From the NCBI GenBank assembly GCA_944387095.1, contig CALXDP010000010.1, forward strand, positions 16,562-80,561: a stretch of DNA of 64,000 nt. The letters are read 5' to 3'. Position 1 is the stretch's first letter, and the number at the start of each line of letters is the position of its first letter. The notes under the pieces are model-generated. The model ran no database searches and had not been told where the DNA came from. It saw only the letters and a list, made by a program, of their open reading frames with translations. This document shows positions 32,933 to 41,630 of this stretch, in pieces. The stretch is from an uncultured Oscillospiraceae bacterium. Its GTDB lineage: Bacteria > Bacillota > Clostridia > Oscillospirales > Oscillospiraceae. Both the position numbers and the translations under genes were made by a program.

Positions 32933-33280
32933 TCAGGCAAAAAACTTCCCCTTGAAAAAATTTTCGTTCCCCAAAGGTCTGGCCGTCAGCCGGAACAGGA
33001 CGCATCCATCGGGGCACACGATATCCTTGATATACCTCCCGCTGCCGCCGATTCTCTCCAAGTCGCCGCCGCTGCGCACCGCCTCCATGATGGGATAGAG
33101 CAGCATCATGGTCTTGGAGCAGATGCCATACCCCTGGGCGTTGACCGGGCAGCCGTAGGTGCAGGTATACCGGTCTCCCACCTCTTCGCCGTTGCGGCAG
33201 CAGCGCTCCGTGCGCTCTCCCCGGAGAAAGCCGGTTACCTCAATCTCAAACTCATATTCCTCGTCATACCACTTTTTCAT
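32933..33280 (-). CDS. TIGR04076-family protein
   Basis: 115 residues. Small cytoplasmic protein of a family with conserved Cys residues (CCRNGEEVGD, CTYGCPVNAQGYGICSKT, IVCPDGCVLFRL) that may bind metal; function unknown. ATG at 33280 with GGAGGAG upstream. Lies ahead of nothing on its strand; the recR gene is 40 bases upstream and may be co-transcribed. Confidence 0.78.
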   Translation of the reverse strand: MKKWYDEEYEFEIEVTGFLRGERTERCCRNGEEVGDRYTCTYGCPVNAQGYGICSKTMMLLYPIMEAVRSGGDLERIGGSGRYIKDIVCPDGCVLFRLTARPLGNENFFKGKFFA

Positions 33281-33320
33281 GGTTCTCCTCCCCTCAGGCC
33301 CCACCTTTCTGTATGGGTCC

Positions 33321-33923
33321 TCACATCTCCCGGCGGCCCTCCAGCGCCCGGGTTAGGGTGGCGTCGTCGGCAAACTCCAAGTGACTGCCCACCGGGATAC
33401 CGTAGGCCAGCCGGGTCACCTTCACCCCGAAGGGCTTGAGCAGGCGGGACAGATACATGGCCGTGGTCTCCCCCTCGGTGTCCGGGTTGGTGGCCATGAT
33501 GACCTCCTGGACGTCTCCGGCGGACAAGCGCTCCACCAGCTGGGGGATGCGCAGATCGTCCGGGCCCACATGGTTCATGGGAGAAATCACCCCGTGGAGC
33601 ACGTGGTACACCCCCTGGTACTCCCGGGATCGCTCCAGGGCCACCACGTCCTTGGGGTCGGCCACCACGCAGATCACACCGTGGTCCCGCCGGGGGGAGG
33701 CACAGATGGGACAGGGCCCCTCCCCCTGCGTCAGGTTCTGGCATACGGGGCAGCAGGAGATGCCGGCCTTGGCCTGCAAAATGGCGTCGGCGAAGGCCTT
33801 GGCCGCCTCCTCCGGCTGGTTGAGCAGGTAGAAGGCCAGGCGCTGGGCGCTCTTGCGGCCTACGCCGGGCAGCTTGGCAAACTGCTCCACCAGGTTTTCA
33901 AGGGCAGGGGGAAAATAGTCCAT
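33321..33923 (-). CDS. recR: Recombination protein RecR
   Basis: 200 residues. Part of the RecFOR pathway for gap repair. N-terminal helix-hairpin-helix (LAKLPGVGRKSAQRLA-like), the four-Cys zinc finger CCPVCQNLTQGEGPCPIC and a Toprim domain (VVADPKDVVALERS, ATNPDTEGETTAMYL) are complete. ATG at 33923 is 6 bases after GGAGG. Its usual partners dnaX and ybaB are not here. Confidence 0.97.
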   Translation of the reverse strand: MDYFPPALENLVEQFAKLPGVGRKSAQRLAFYLLNQPEEAAKAFADAILQAKAGISCCPVCQNLTQGEGPCPICASPRRDHGVICVVADPKDVVALERSREYQGVYHVLHGVISPMNHVGPDDLRIPQLVERLSAGDVQEVIMATNPDTEGETTAMYLSRLLKPFGVKVTRLAYGIPVGSHLEFADDATLTRALEGRREM

Positions 33924-33960
33924 GGGAACCTCCAAAGGTGTGAAAATTCAAGCGTGACAA

Positions 33961-34623
33961 TCAGGGATTGGAGTCCGGGCCACCCCGCAGAATCTGGATG
34001 GCCAGATCAATATCCGGCGCGCCGTACACCGACGAGCCGGCCACCAACACGCTGGCCCCCGCCTCCACCGCCCGGCGGGCGGTGACAGGGTTGATCCCCC
34101 CGTCCACCTCCAGCTCACAGGCGGGGTTGTACTGGTCGATCAGCTGCCGCACCCGGCGGATGGTGTCCAGCTGGTGTTCCAAAAACGCCTGGCCGCCAAA
34201 GCCGGGCTCCACCGTCATCACCAGCACCATATCCAGCTGTTCCAGGTAGGGCAGCACTGCCTCCGGGGCAGTGATGGGCCGCAGGGCCACCGCCTTTTTC
34301 ACCCCGCACTCCCCCATAATTTCCAGCGCCCGGGCGATGCGGGTGGGGTGGTCGGCCTCCAGATGGACGCTGAGCAGGTCTGCCCCCGCCTGGGCAAAGG
34401 CCCTGACGTACCGCTCCGGTTTGTCAATCATCAGGTGGACGTCCAGAAACATATCCGTGTGGCTGCGGATGGACTTTACCACCGGCACCCCGACGGTGAG
34501 GTTGGGCACAAAGGCCCCGTCCATCACGTCCACATGGACCCAGTCGGCGGTGCGGACCCGGTAGATCTCCTGCGCTAAATTGCAAAAATCCGCCGACAGG
34601 ATGGAAGGCGCGATCTTAACCAT
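33961..34623 (-). CDS. rpe: Ribulose-phosphate 3-epimerase
   Basis: 220 residues, TIM barrel. Interconverts ribulose and xylulose 5-phosphate in the pentose phosphate pathway. IAPSILSADF, HVDVMDGAFVPNLT, DVHLMI, MTVEPGFGGQ and EVDGGIN carry the metal and catalytic residues. ATG at 34623 follows GGAAAG. recR lies 37 bases downstream. Confidence 0.97.
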   Translation of the reverse strand: MVKIAPSILSADFCNLAQEIYRVRTADWVHVDVMDGAFVPNLTVGVPVVKSIRSHTDMFLDVHLMIDKPERYVRAFAQAGADLLSVHLEADHPTRIARALEIMGECGVKKAVALRPITAPEAVLPYLEQLDMVLVMTVEPGFGGQAFLEHQLDTIRRVRQLIDQYNPACELEVDGGINPVTARRAVEAGASVLVAGSSVYGAPDIDLAIQILRGGPDSNP

Positions 34624-34883
34624 GTGATTTTCTTCCTTTCCGCCCCAAAGGGGGTCTTTCGCTGGCCGGGCGGCGGGCCGGACGGCGCACCGTCCCGCCC
34701 CGAGGCACATAGGATACACCGAGCGGAAGTCGCCGCCGGCAGGCCGGGGGGCTTCCCACCTCTCCCGCTCGCCCCCGGCACTGGCCGCCAGGCGTGCCGC
34801 ACCGAAATAGCCGTCCGGCAGGGTCTCAGCCCTGCCGGGCGGCACTGTGATATTTCAGGCAGGGCTCACCAGGCTCTCTCCGC
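34624..34883. other. GC-rich spacer between rpe and ilvA with a hairpin
   Basis: No gene supported. CCGGCAGGG and CCCTGCCGG (34815-34838) form a stem about 45 bases past the ilvA stop, probably its terminator, though without a U-tract. The rest is very GC-rich and shows no promoter I can defend. Confidence 0.45.
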
Positions 34884-36104
34884 TCAGGAGAACGTCCCGG
34901 TGTAGGCCACTTCCCGCACATCGTAGCCCGCATCCCGCAGACTGCCCAGGATCTCCTCCTTGTGGGCCTTTCCAAAGGCCTCCAGGGTCACCTTCAGCTC
35001 CACGCCGGACTGGCGGTTGATATTGACAAACTGATTATGGTCCAACTTGATGATATTGCCGCTCTGCCGGGCCACCAGCTCGGCCACCCGCAGCAGCTCA
35101 CCGGGCCGGTCTGGCAGTTGCACCGAGAAGGTAAAGATGCGGCTGCGGTTGATCAGCCCGTGCTGCACCAGGGAGGAGATGGTGATCACGTCCATATTGC
35201 CCCCCGACAGGACAGGCACTACGTTGCACCCCTTGCAGTCCAGATGGTACAGCGCCGCCATGGGCAACAGCCCGGCGTTCTCCACAATCATCTTGTGCCG
35301 CTCCATCACGTCCAGGAAGGCGTCCACCAACTCATCGTCCTCAATGGTGAGAATGTCGTCCACATTCTGCTGGATGTAGGGAAACACCTTCTCCCCCGGA
35401 GTCTTCACCGCCACGCCGTCGGCAATGGTCTCCACCCGGGGCAGGGTGACCACATGGCCCGCCTCCAGGCTGGCCTTCATGGAGGCCGCCCCCGCCGGCT
35501 CCACCCCGATCACCTTCACATGGGGGTTGAGCAGCTTGGCCAGGGTGGCCACCCCGGAGGCCAGCCCACCGCCCCCGATGGGCACCAGGATCACATCCAC
35601 ATCAGGCAGGTCCTTGAAGATCTCATAGGCGATGGTGCCCTGCCCCGTGGCCACGGTGAGATCGTCAAAGGGATGGACGTAGGTCAGTCCCTCCTGCTCG
35701 CTCAGCTGGGCGGCCAGGGCGGCCGCGTCGTCAAAGGTCTCCCCCTGTAGGATGACCCGGGCGCCGTAGTCCTTGGTGTTGTTCACCTTCACCAGGGGGG
35801 TGGTGGTGGGCATGACCACAGTGGCGGGGATGCCCGCGGCCTGGGCTGCGTAGGCCACCCCCTGGGCGTGGTTGCCGGCGGAGGCGGTGATCAGGCCCCT
35901 GGCCTTTTCCTCGTCGGTGAGGGTGGAGCATTTGAAGTAGGCCCCCCGGATCTTATAGGCCCCGGTGACCTGCATATTTTCCGGCTTGATGTACACGTTA
36001 TTCCCTGTTGCCTTGGAGAAAAAAGGGCTGTATATCAGGTCGGTGGTGTGCAGCACCCCGTCCAACACCCGACGGGCCGCTTTAAAATCTTCCAATGCCA
36101 TCAT
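34884..36104 (-). CDS. ilvA: Threonine ammonia-lyase with ACT domain
   Basis: 406 residues. PLP enzyme turning threonine into 2-oxobutyrate, for isoleucine synthesis or threonine fermentation. The PLP Lys lies in VTGAYKIRGAYFK; the Gly-rich phosphate loop is VPIGGGGLASGVATL; SAGNHAQGVAYAA is conserved. A C-terminal ACT domain (VQLPDRPGELLRVAELVA, about residues 330-406) gives allosteric control. The single ACT domain and length match the IlvA/TdcB catabolic-type form. GAGGAGG precedes the start. Confidence 0.95.
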   Translation of the reverse strand: MMALEDFKAARRVLDGVLHTTDLIYSPFFSKATGNNVYIKPENMQVTGAYKIRGAYFKCSTLTDEEKARGLITASAGNHAQGVAYAAQAAGIPATVVMPTTTPLVKVNNTKDYGARVILQGETFDDAAALAAQLSEQEGLTYVHPFDDLTVATGQGTIAYEIFKDLPDVDVILVPIGGGGLASGVATLAKLLNPHVKVIGVEPAGAASMKASLEAGHVVTLPRVETIADGVAVKTPGEKVFPYIQQNVDDILTIEDDELVDAFLDVMERHKMIVENAGLLPMAALYHLDCKGCNVVPVLSGGNMDVITISSLVQHGLINRSRIFTFSVQLPDRPGELLRVAELVARQSGNIIKLDHNQFVNINRQSGVELKVTLEAFGKAHKEEILGSLRDAGYDVREVAYTGTFS

Positions 36105-36214
36105 GGCAACCAGGCCTCCTCGCCCATCGGCGGCCCAGTCCCCTGAGCGCTGATGAAAGCAAAATAAATGCTGGTTTGTATTTTAACCCAACGCAGGATA
36201 GAAGTCAATGCCGT

Positions 36215-36254
36215 GGGGCCGGCTCCTTCCCCGGCCGGGGAAGGAGCCGGCCCC
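36215..36254 (+). terminator. 40-bp perfect palindrome upstream of xpaC
   Basis: GGGGCCGGCTCCTTCCCCGG at 36215-36234 is followed at once by its exact complement. GCCCTTTTTC follows on the plus strand, so it can act as a terminator, yet no plus-strand gene lies upstream. It sits just before the xpaC promoter. Confidence 0.7.
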
Positions 36255-36265
36255 CGCCCTTTTTC

Positions 36266-36295
36266 TTGACAGCGCGTGCCCCGCTGGGGTACAAT
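36266..36295 (+). promoter_or_regulatory. Promoter of the xpaC-telA operon
   Basis: TTGACA, 18-base spacer, TACAAT. Confidence 0.8.
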
Positions 36296-36365
36296 AAGTG
36301 CAATGAAAAACACTGTCCTGGGCTGTCAGCCCCCTGCACTTTTCATTCGGGAGGGATTCCATCGC

Positions 36366-37085
36366 ATGGCTTATGTGCGGAAAAAGAGCGTATTGCCCAT
36401 CTATTTCGTGGGCTTTGTGTGGCTTTTGTGGGCCGTCTTCGGCTCTCTGCGCCGCCCCGCTGACTATATCATGGCCGCCCTGGTGTCTATCATCGCCTAC
36501 CTCTTGGGCAAGCTGATCTTCCCTGACCGGGGATACGCTCTGCCCGACGAGGATGAGGAACGGGACGCACCTCCCCATCCGGAGGCCCAGGCGGCGAAGG
36601 AGCCCCGCTCCCAGGCCCAGGCCAAACCCCAGTCCACCGGCAACCCGGAGATCGACAAGCTGATTGCCGAGCGGGATCGGGCCCTGGGCGAGATGCGCCG
36701 GCTCAACAACACCATCGAGGACGAGGTTATCTCCCAGCAGATTGACCACCTGGAGGCAGTGACAGAGAAAATCATCGGCGCGGTGATTGATAAGCCCGCC
36801 AAGCTGCCCCAACTGCGCCGCTTCCTCAACTACTATCTGCCCACCACCCTGAAGCTGCTCAACGCCTATGACCGGATGGACGCCGCTGGAGTGTCAGGTA
36901 CCAACATCGACGGCACCAAAGGTAAAATCGAGAACATCATGGGCACCATCTGCACCGCCTTTGACAAGCAGCTGGACGCCCTTTACGGCGAGGAGGCGCT
37001 GGACATCTCCACGGACATCGCCGTGCTGGAAAACCTGCTGGCCCAGGAGGGGCTGGGCGGGACAACCCTCGGTTCTCAGCCGTGA
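36366..37085 (+). CDS. XpaC-family membrane-associated protein
   Basis: 239 residues. N-terminal hydrophobic hairpin (VLPIYFVGFVWLLWAVFG, YIMAALVSIIAYLLGKLIF), a Pro/Ala-rich linker, then the XpaC domain (NPEIDKLIAERDRALGEMRRLN through ALYGEEALDISTDIAVLENLLAQEGL). The family name comes from X-phosphate hydrolysis in Bacillus but no enzymatic residues are known; it regularly pairs with TelA, as here. GGGAGGGATT precedes the ATG at 36366. Confidence 0.88.
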   Translation: MAYVRKKSVLPIYFVGFVWLLWAVFGSLRRPADYIMAALVSIIAYLLGKLIFPDRGYALPDEDEERDAPPHPEAQAAKEPRSQAQAKPQSTGNPEIDKLIAERDRALGEMRRLNNTIEDEVISQQIDHLEAVTEKIIGAVIDKPAKLPQLRRFLNYYLPTTLKLLNAYDRMDAAGVSGTNIDGTKGKIENIMGTICTAFDKQLDALYGEEALDISTDIAVLENLLAQEGLGGTTLGSQP

Positions 37086-37166
37086 CGGCCCACCCGGGCC
37101 GCAGGCTTTTCCCCATAATGAAGCACAGGATCCCGACAACACGATCACAATGAGGAGGAAACCACC

Positions 37167-38366
37167 ATGTCCGACAAGATTGACATGACCCCGGAGCTGA
37201 CCTTAGACCCCTCCGGCGCCGCTGCCCAGGCCCAGGCGCCCGCCGCCCCCGAGGCTCCCACCCTCACCCTGGAGAACAACCTGACCCCCGCCGACGTGGC
37301 CGCCGCCCAGGCCGCCCGGGACGCTCAGGCGGTGCAGCTGGACGAGAGCCAGCTGAGCGACGCGGAGCGGAAAATGGTGGACGACTTTGCCCAGAAGATT
37401 GACATTACCGACTCCACTGTGGTGCTTCAGTACGGCGCGGCGGCCCAGAAGAACATCGCCAGTTTCTCGGAGAACGCCCTGAACAACGTGCGCACCAAGG
37501 ACTTGGGGGAGGTGGGCCAGGCCCTGTCCGCCCTGGTGGTGGAGCTGAAGAGCTTCGGCCAGGAGGAGAAGAGCGGCATCTTTGGCTTCTTCCAGAAAAA
37601 GAAGAACGAGGCCATGGCCCTGAAGGCCAGCTACGATAAGGCTGAGGTCAACGTGGACAAGATCGCCTCCATTTTGGAGAACCATCAGGTGACCCTGATG
37701 AAGGACATTGCCATGTTGGACCAGATGTATGACCTGAACACCAAGTATTACAAGGAACTGACCATGTATATCCTGGCGGGCAAAAAGGCGCTGAACAAGG
37801 CCCGGACCGAGACGCTGGAAGCCCTGCGCAAGAAAGCCGCCGAGACCAGCGCTCAGGAGGACGCCCAGGCCTATAACGACTACGCCAACCTGTGCAGCCG
37901 CTTTGAGAAGAAGATCCACGACCTAGAGCTGACCCGGATGATCTCCATCCAAATGGGCCCCCAGACCCGGATGATCCAGAACAACGACACCCTGATGCTG
38001 GAGAAAATCCAGTCCTCCCTGGTCAACACCATCCCCCTGTGGAAGAGCCAGATGGTGCTGGCCCTGGGGCTGGAGCACTCCCGCCAGGCCACCGCCGCCC
38101 AGTCCGCGGTGACCAACATGACCAACGAGCTGCTGCAAAAGAACGCGGAAATGCTCAAGATGGGCACCATCGAGACCGCCAAGGAGGCCGAGCGGAGCGT
38201 GGTGGACATCGAGACCCTCCAGCACACCAACCAGCAACTCATCTCCACGCTGGACGAGGTCATGCAGATCCAGAAGGACGGCGCCCAAAAGCGCAAGGAG
38301 GCCGAGCTGGAGCTGGGCCGCATTGAGGGTGAGCTAAAGCAGAAGCTGCTGGAACTGAGAGGCTGA
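37167..38366 (+). CDS. TelA-family toxic anion resistance protein
   Basis: 399 residues. Cytoplasmic, almost wholly helical protein of the TelA/KlaA family (tellurite or colicin resistance in other hosts; envelope-stress role in Firmicutes). LTLENNLTPADVAAAQ starts the domain; LELTRMISIQMGPQTRMIQNNDTLMLEKIQSSLVNTIPLWKSQMVLALGL is the most conserved segment. Coiled coil near the C terminus. AGGAGG precedes the ATG. Follows xpaC in the same operon. Confidence 0.92.
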   Translation: MSDKIDMTPELTLDPSGAAAQAQAPAAPEAPTLTLENNLTPADVAAAQAARDAQAVQLDESQLSDAERKMVDDFAQKIDITDSTVVLQYGAAAQKNIASFSENALNNVRTKDLGEVGQALSALVVELKSFGQEEKSGIFGFFQKKKNEAMALKASYDKAEVNVDKIASILENHQVTLMKDIAMLDQMYDLNTKYYKELTMYILAGKKALNKARTETLEALRKKAAETSAQEDAQAYNDYANLCSRFEKKIHDLELTRMISIQMGPQTRMIQNNDTLMLEKIQSSLVNTIPLWKSQMVLALGLEHSRQATAAQSAVTNMTNELLQKNAEMLKMGTIETAKEAERSVVDIETLQHTNQQLISTLDEVMQIQKDGAQKRKEAELELGRIEGELKQKLLELRG

Positions 38367-38446
38367 CTGCCGGCCAGCCCGGGCCCCGCCGCAGACGGGA
38401 TGGCAGTTGATGCCGCCGTACAATTGTTTTGCCCAGCAAAATCTTA

Positions 38447-38476
38447 GCGCAAGGGCGGATGAATCCGCCCTTGCGC
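38447..38476 (+). other. Inverted repeat between telA and the TPM gene
   Basis: GCGCAAGGGCGGAT and ATCCGCCCTTGCGC, 14 bp perfect with a 2-base gap, without a U-tract. It may be a weak stop or an RNA-processing point separating the two halves of the operon. Confidence 0.6.
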
Positions 38477-38515
38477 AAATCAAATCCGGGTCCCTAGGGC
38501 GGAAAGGAGCACCCC

Positions 38516-39034
38516 ATGAATTTTCTCAAGAAGCAGAGCGTGGCCTGGGTCATCACCATCCTGATGATCCTGTTTTCCGTTGGCTTCGGTCTGGCCAAAT
38601 CCCCGGACAACCAGCCCAGCAGCTATTCCGACGGTTCTGACAGCTGGTACGTCTATGACGATGCCAATGTGCTCTCCGACAGCACACAGCGCGTCCTCCG
38701 GGAGCGTAACCGCCAGCTCTATGAGCGTATGGACGTGGTTATCGCCTGCGTCACCACCAATTATGGCCGGAACGATCTGGGCTCTTTCACCATGGACTAC
38801 GCCGAAACTATCGGTTTGGGTTCCTATGACTTCATCGTGGTGCTGGATATTGCAGGAGAAAACTACTGGCTGACCCAAGGCAGCGGCCTGGTGGAGCTCT
38901 TCTCCGACGACGACTGCCAGGCTTACGCCTGGAACTATATGGAGGATGCCTTCGCCCGGGGAGACTATGACTCCGCCCTGCTCGACCTGACCCAGCAGTT
39001 GGCGAACTGGTATGCCGACCACTATTTGACCTGA
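38516..39034 (+). CDS. TPM-domain membrane protein
   Basis: 172 residues. An N-terminal hydrophobic segment (VAWVITILMILFSVGFGLA) anchors or exports a TPM (TLP18.3/Psb32/MOLO-1) domain: VYDDANVLSDSTQRVLRERN, DVVIACVTTNYGR, YDFIVVLDIAGENYWLTQGSGL. TPM domains are extracytoplasmic phosphatase-like or chaperone modules of unknown substrate. GGAAAGGAG precedes the ATG. A Gly-rich gene follows 22 bases later, a pairing recalling TPM proteins with C-terminal Gly-rich tails, here split in two. Confidence 0.82.
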   Translation: MNFLKKQSVAWVITILMILFSVGFGLAKSPDNQPSSYSDGSDSWYVYDDANVLSDSTQRVLRERNRQLYERMDVVIACVTTNYGRNDLGSFTMDYAETIGLGSYDFIVVLDIAGENYWLTQGSGLVELFSDDDCQAYAWNYMEDAFARGDYDSALLDLTQQLANWYADHYLT

Positions 39035-39056
39035 CCGCACACAAGGAGCGCTGCAT

Positions 39057-39458
39057 ATGGAAATTCTCATCATCATTCTTTTGGCCATTGTGGTAATTGC
39101 CCTGTTGGAGGGCACTCACCGCCGCCGCTATCACAACGGCTACTATGGCCCCAACTACGTATACCGTCCCTTCTTCATCTTTCGGCCCCGGCCTCCACGG
39201 CCGCCCAGACCCCGGCCCCACGGCCGGCCCTTTGGCGGCCCACGGCCCGGCCCCGGTCCACGCCCCGGGCCCAGACCCGGCAGTTTTAGCGGCAACCGCT
39301 CCTTCGGCGGTGGCGGACGCCCCTCCGGCGGCTTCGGCGCCAAGCGTCCTGGCGGTTCCTTTGGCGGCGGCCGGCGGGGCGGCAGCTTTGGCGGGGGGCG
39401 CTCCTTTGGCGGGGGCGGGCGCGCCGGCGGCGGCCCCCGGGGCGGTGGACGGCGCTGA
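39057..39458 (+). CDS. Membrane-anchored Pro/Arg/Gly-rich low-complexity protein
   Basis: 133 residues. One transmembrane helix (EILIIILLAIVVIALLEG) followed by a basic segment, a PRPPRP-rich stretch (residues about 42-72) and a Gly-rich tail with SFGGG and PRGGG repeats. No enzymatic domain. Such Gly-rich tails normally end TPM proteins (LemA/TPM clusters), so it is probably the functional tail of the upstream TPM protein. The extreme GC content is a by-product of the Pro/Arg/Gly codons. Confidence 0.7.
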   Translation: MEILIIILLAIVVIALLEGTHRRRYHNGYYGPNYVYRPFFIFRPRPPRPPRPRPHGRPFGGPRPGPGPRPGPRPGSFSGNRSFGGGGRPSGGFGAKRPGGSFGGGRRGGSFGGGRSFGGGGRAGGGPRGGGRR

Positions 39459-39600
39459 GCTCCCCTCTCCTTCCTTATTACCCCCTGCGCCGCCCCAGTC
39501 CACAAAAATACACACCGCGCCGTCAGGGACTTCCCTGGCGGCGCGGCCTGTTTCCGGCAAAATGGCGTTTCTTTCTCCCAATGGGCGGGCGTCCCCTGCC

Positions 39601-40344
39601 CTACTGGCCGCTCAACGACCTTCTCCGGTACTCCCGGGGCTTCCACTCGGGCAGAGGCAGGCGCTGCATGGCGCCAAACACATAGTCTTTCAGCCGGGGA
39701 TAGGTCTTGGACAGTTCCACCACCAGCTCCTTCACCTCCTGCCGCCGGGTGGAACCGTCGGCAGGGCAGGGATTGTGGACGATGGGCAGGCGGTGGCGCA
39801 GGGCGGCGTTGCGGACCATTCCCTCCCCGCAGTACAGCAGGGGCCGGATCTGGGTGATGCCCGTCCGGTCCAGCCAGGTCACCGGCTGAAAGCAGGAGAT
39901 GCGCCCCTCGTAGAACAGGGACAAAAAGAAAGTCTCCACCGCGTCGTCAAAGTGATGGCCCAGGGCGATCTTGTTCAGCCCCAGCTCTCCCATGGCGTTG
40001 TGGATGGCCCCCCGGCGCATCTTGGCGCACAGGGAGCAGGGGTTCTTCTCCTTCCGCACATCGAAGATGATGGGAAAGATCTCAGTCTGGATCAGATGGT
40101 AGGGCACCTCCAGCTCCTCACACAGCCGGGCCACCTGGGAAAAGTCCATGTCCGGGTTGCCGGGATGCACAGTGATGGCATGCAGCTCGAAAGGCAGAGG
40201 ATAAAATTTCTTGAGCTTGGCCATGGCATACAGCAGGGTGAGGGAATCCTTGCCCCCGGACACCCCCACAGCGATCCGGTCCCCCGCCTGAATCATGTCA
40301 TAGTCCTCTACGCACCGGCGCAGGTGGGACAAAATCACTTCCAT
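39601..40344 (-). CDS. TtcA-like tRNA thiolation PP-loop ATPase
   Basis: 247 residues. Adenylates and thiolates a tRNA base (TtcA makes 2-thiocytidine 32). PP-loop motif VSGGKDS near residues 29-35, central CSLCAKMRR providing Cys for catalysis or an Fe-S cluster, LGHHFDDAVET, and NPCPADGSTRR. ATG at 40344 is 7 bases after GGAGG; an upstream ATG 27 bases away has no site. Single-gene unit. Confidence 0.88.
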   Translation of the reverse strand: MEVILSHLRRCVEDYDMIQAGDRIAVGVSGGKDSLTLLYAMAKLKKFYPLPFELHAITVHPGNPDMDFSQVARLCEELEVPYHLIQTEIFPIIFDVRKEKNPCSLCAKMRRGAIHNAMGELGLNKIALGHHFDDAVETFFLSLFYEGRISCFQPVTWLDRTGITQIRPLLYCGEGMVRNAALRHRLPIVHNPCPADGSTRRQEVKELVVELSKTYPRLKDYVFGAMQRLPLPEWKPREYRRRSLSGQ

Positions 40345-40454
40345 GAAAAGGCCTCCAAAAAAGAAAATCAAAACGAGAATTTCAGAGATTATCTGAGATA
40401 TTAAGAGAATAAGCGAGGATTCTCTTCCAAATATAAAAAAAGTCGTTTTCCCCG

Positions 40455-40483
40455 TTGACAGGGTGGAACGAAGGCATTATAAT
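40455..40483 (+). promoter_or_regulatory. rplM-rpsI promoter and leader
   Basis: TTGACA, 17 bases, TATAAT: perfect. The leader of about 75 nt has a GCTCCG...CGGAGC hairpin (40491-40512), reminiscent of the L13 leader found in Firmicutes. Confidence 0.85.
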
Positions 40484-40565
40484 ACATCATGCTCCGTTTT
40501 GTAAAGCGGAGCTTTCCCTATGTTTTCAAAAGAAACTATCACATAAATAATGGAGGAACCCCATC

Positions 40566-40997
40566 ATGTCTACCTTTATGGCAAACAAGGGCAACATCCA
40601 GCGCAAGTGGTACGTGCTGGATGCCGCCGGCAAGCCTCTGGGCAAGACTGCCGCCACCGCTGCCGTGCTGCTGCGTGGCAAGCACAAGCCCGAGTACACC
40701 CCCCACGCCGACTGCGGCGACTTTGTGGTCATCATCAATGCGGAGAAGGCCATCCTCACCGGCAAGAAGCTGGACCAGAAGTACTACCGCACCCACTCCG
40801 GCTGGGTGGGCGGCCTGAAAGAGACCAAGTACCGCACCCTGATGCAGAGCCGGCCCGAGCTGGCCATGAAGGTGGCCGTGCGCGGCATGATGCCCCGCAA
40901 CATCATCACCAAGGATTCCCTGACCCGCCTGAAGGTCTACCGTGGCGCTGAGCACAAGCACGCCGCTCAGAAACCCGAGGCCTGGACCGCGGAATAA
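40566..40997 (+). CDS. rplM: 50S ribosomal protein L13
   Basis: 143 residues, full length. [33 protein letters not shown] and [10 protein letters not shown]-type sequence ([19 protein letters not shown]) identify L13. Followed 14 bases later by rpsI, the universal pair. GGAGG precedes the ATG. Confidence 0.98.
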   Translation: MSTFMANKGNIQRKWYVLDAAGKPLGKTAATAAVLLRGKHKPEYTPHADCGDFVVIINAEKAILTGKKLDQKYYRTHSGWVGGLKETKYRTLMQSRPELAMKVAVRGMMPRNIITKDSLTRLKVYRGAEHKHAAQKPEAWTAE

Positions 40998-41011
40998 GGA
41001 GGTAAGCGACC

Positions 41012-41416
41012 ATGTACAAGAGCAAGAAGCCTTATCATTACGGCACCGGCCGCCGGAAGTCCTCCGTGGCCCGTGTCCACCTCATCCCCAACGGCACCGG
41101 CACCATCACCATCAACGGCCGGGACATTGAGGAGTACTTCGGTCTGGAGACCCTGAAGATGGTGGTTCGCCAGCCTTTGAACACCACCAGCACCATCGGC
41201 AAGGTGGACGTGGAAGCCACTGTCACCGGCGGCGGCGTCACCGGCCAGGCCGGCGCCCTGCGCCACGGCATCGCCCGTGCTCTGCTGGAAATGGATCCTG
41301 AGTTCCGCGCCTCTCTGAAGGCCGCTGGTTTCCTCACCCGCGATCCCCGTATGAAGGAGCGTAAGAAGTACGGCCTCAAGGCTGCCCGTCGCGCGCCTCA
41401 GTTCAGCAAGCGCTGA
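41012..41416 (+). CDS. rpsI: 30S ribosomal protein S9
   Basis: 134 residues. [20 protein letters not shown] at the N terminus and the basic [17 protein letters not shown] tail that reaches the P site are diagnostic. AAGGAGG precedes the ATG. Ends at the terminator at 41437. Confidence 0.98.
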   Translation: MYKSKKPYHYGTGRRKSSVARVHLIPNGTGTITINGRDIEEYFGLETLKMVVRQPLNTTSTIGKVDVEATVTGGGVTGQAGALRHGIARALLEMDPEFRASLKAAGFLTRDPRMKERKKYGLKAARRAPQFSKR

Positions 41417-41436
41417 GTCTTATCCCCATGCCCTTC

Positions 41437-41468
41437 AAACTGCCGTCCAAATGGACGGCAGTTTTTTT
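41437..41468 (+). terminator. rplM-rpsI terminator
   Basis: AAACTGCCGTCC, loop AAAT, GGACGGCAGTTT, then a run of T. Confidence 0.95.
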
Positions 41469-41630
41469 ATGCTCCTTTCGGCCCCATGACAAGTGGTCCT
41501 TGAAGCGCGTCGGCGCCAATTTTTTCGTCCGCTGACGGTTCTTTTCCAGGAAAGCCAGCAGATCCCGCGCATAGAACCGGCGGAAACTTCACATGCTGAA
41601 TCCAAACCCTGAGGAAAAGAGGTTTACGTC

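Noticed and set aside
34624-34883. Riboswitch or T-box in the GC-rich spacer by ilvA
   Set aside because: The spacer is downstream, not upstream, of ilvA and shows only a plain hairpin.
39057-39458. Gly/Arg/Pro-rich frame as a GC artefact
   Set aside because: Rejected as artefact because it has a ribosome site, a clear transmembrane helix and sits 22 bases after a TPM gene; kept as a gene.
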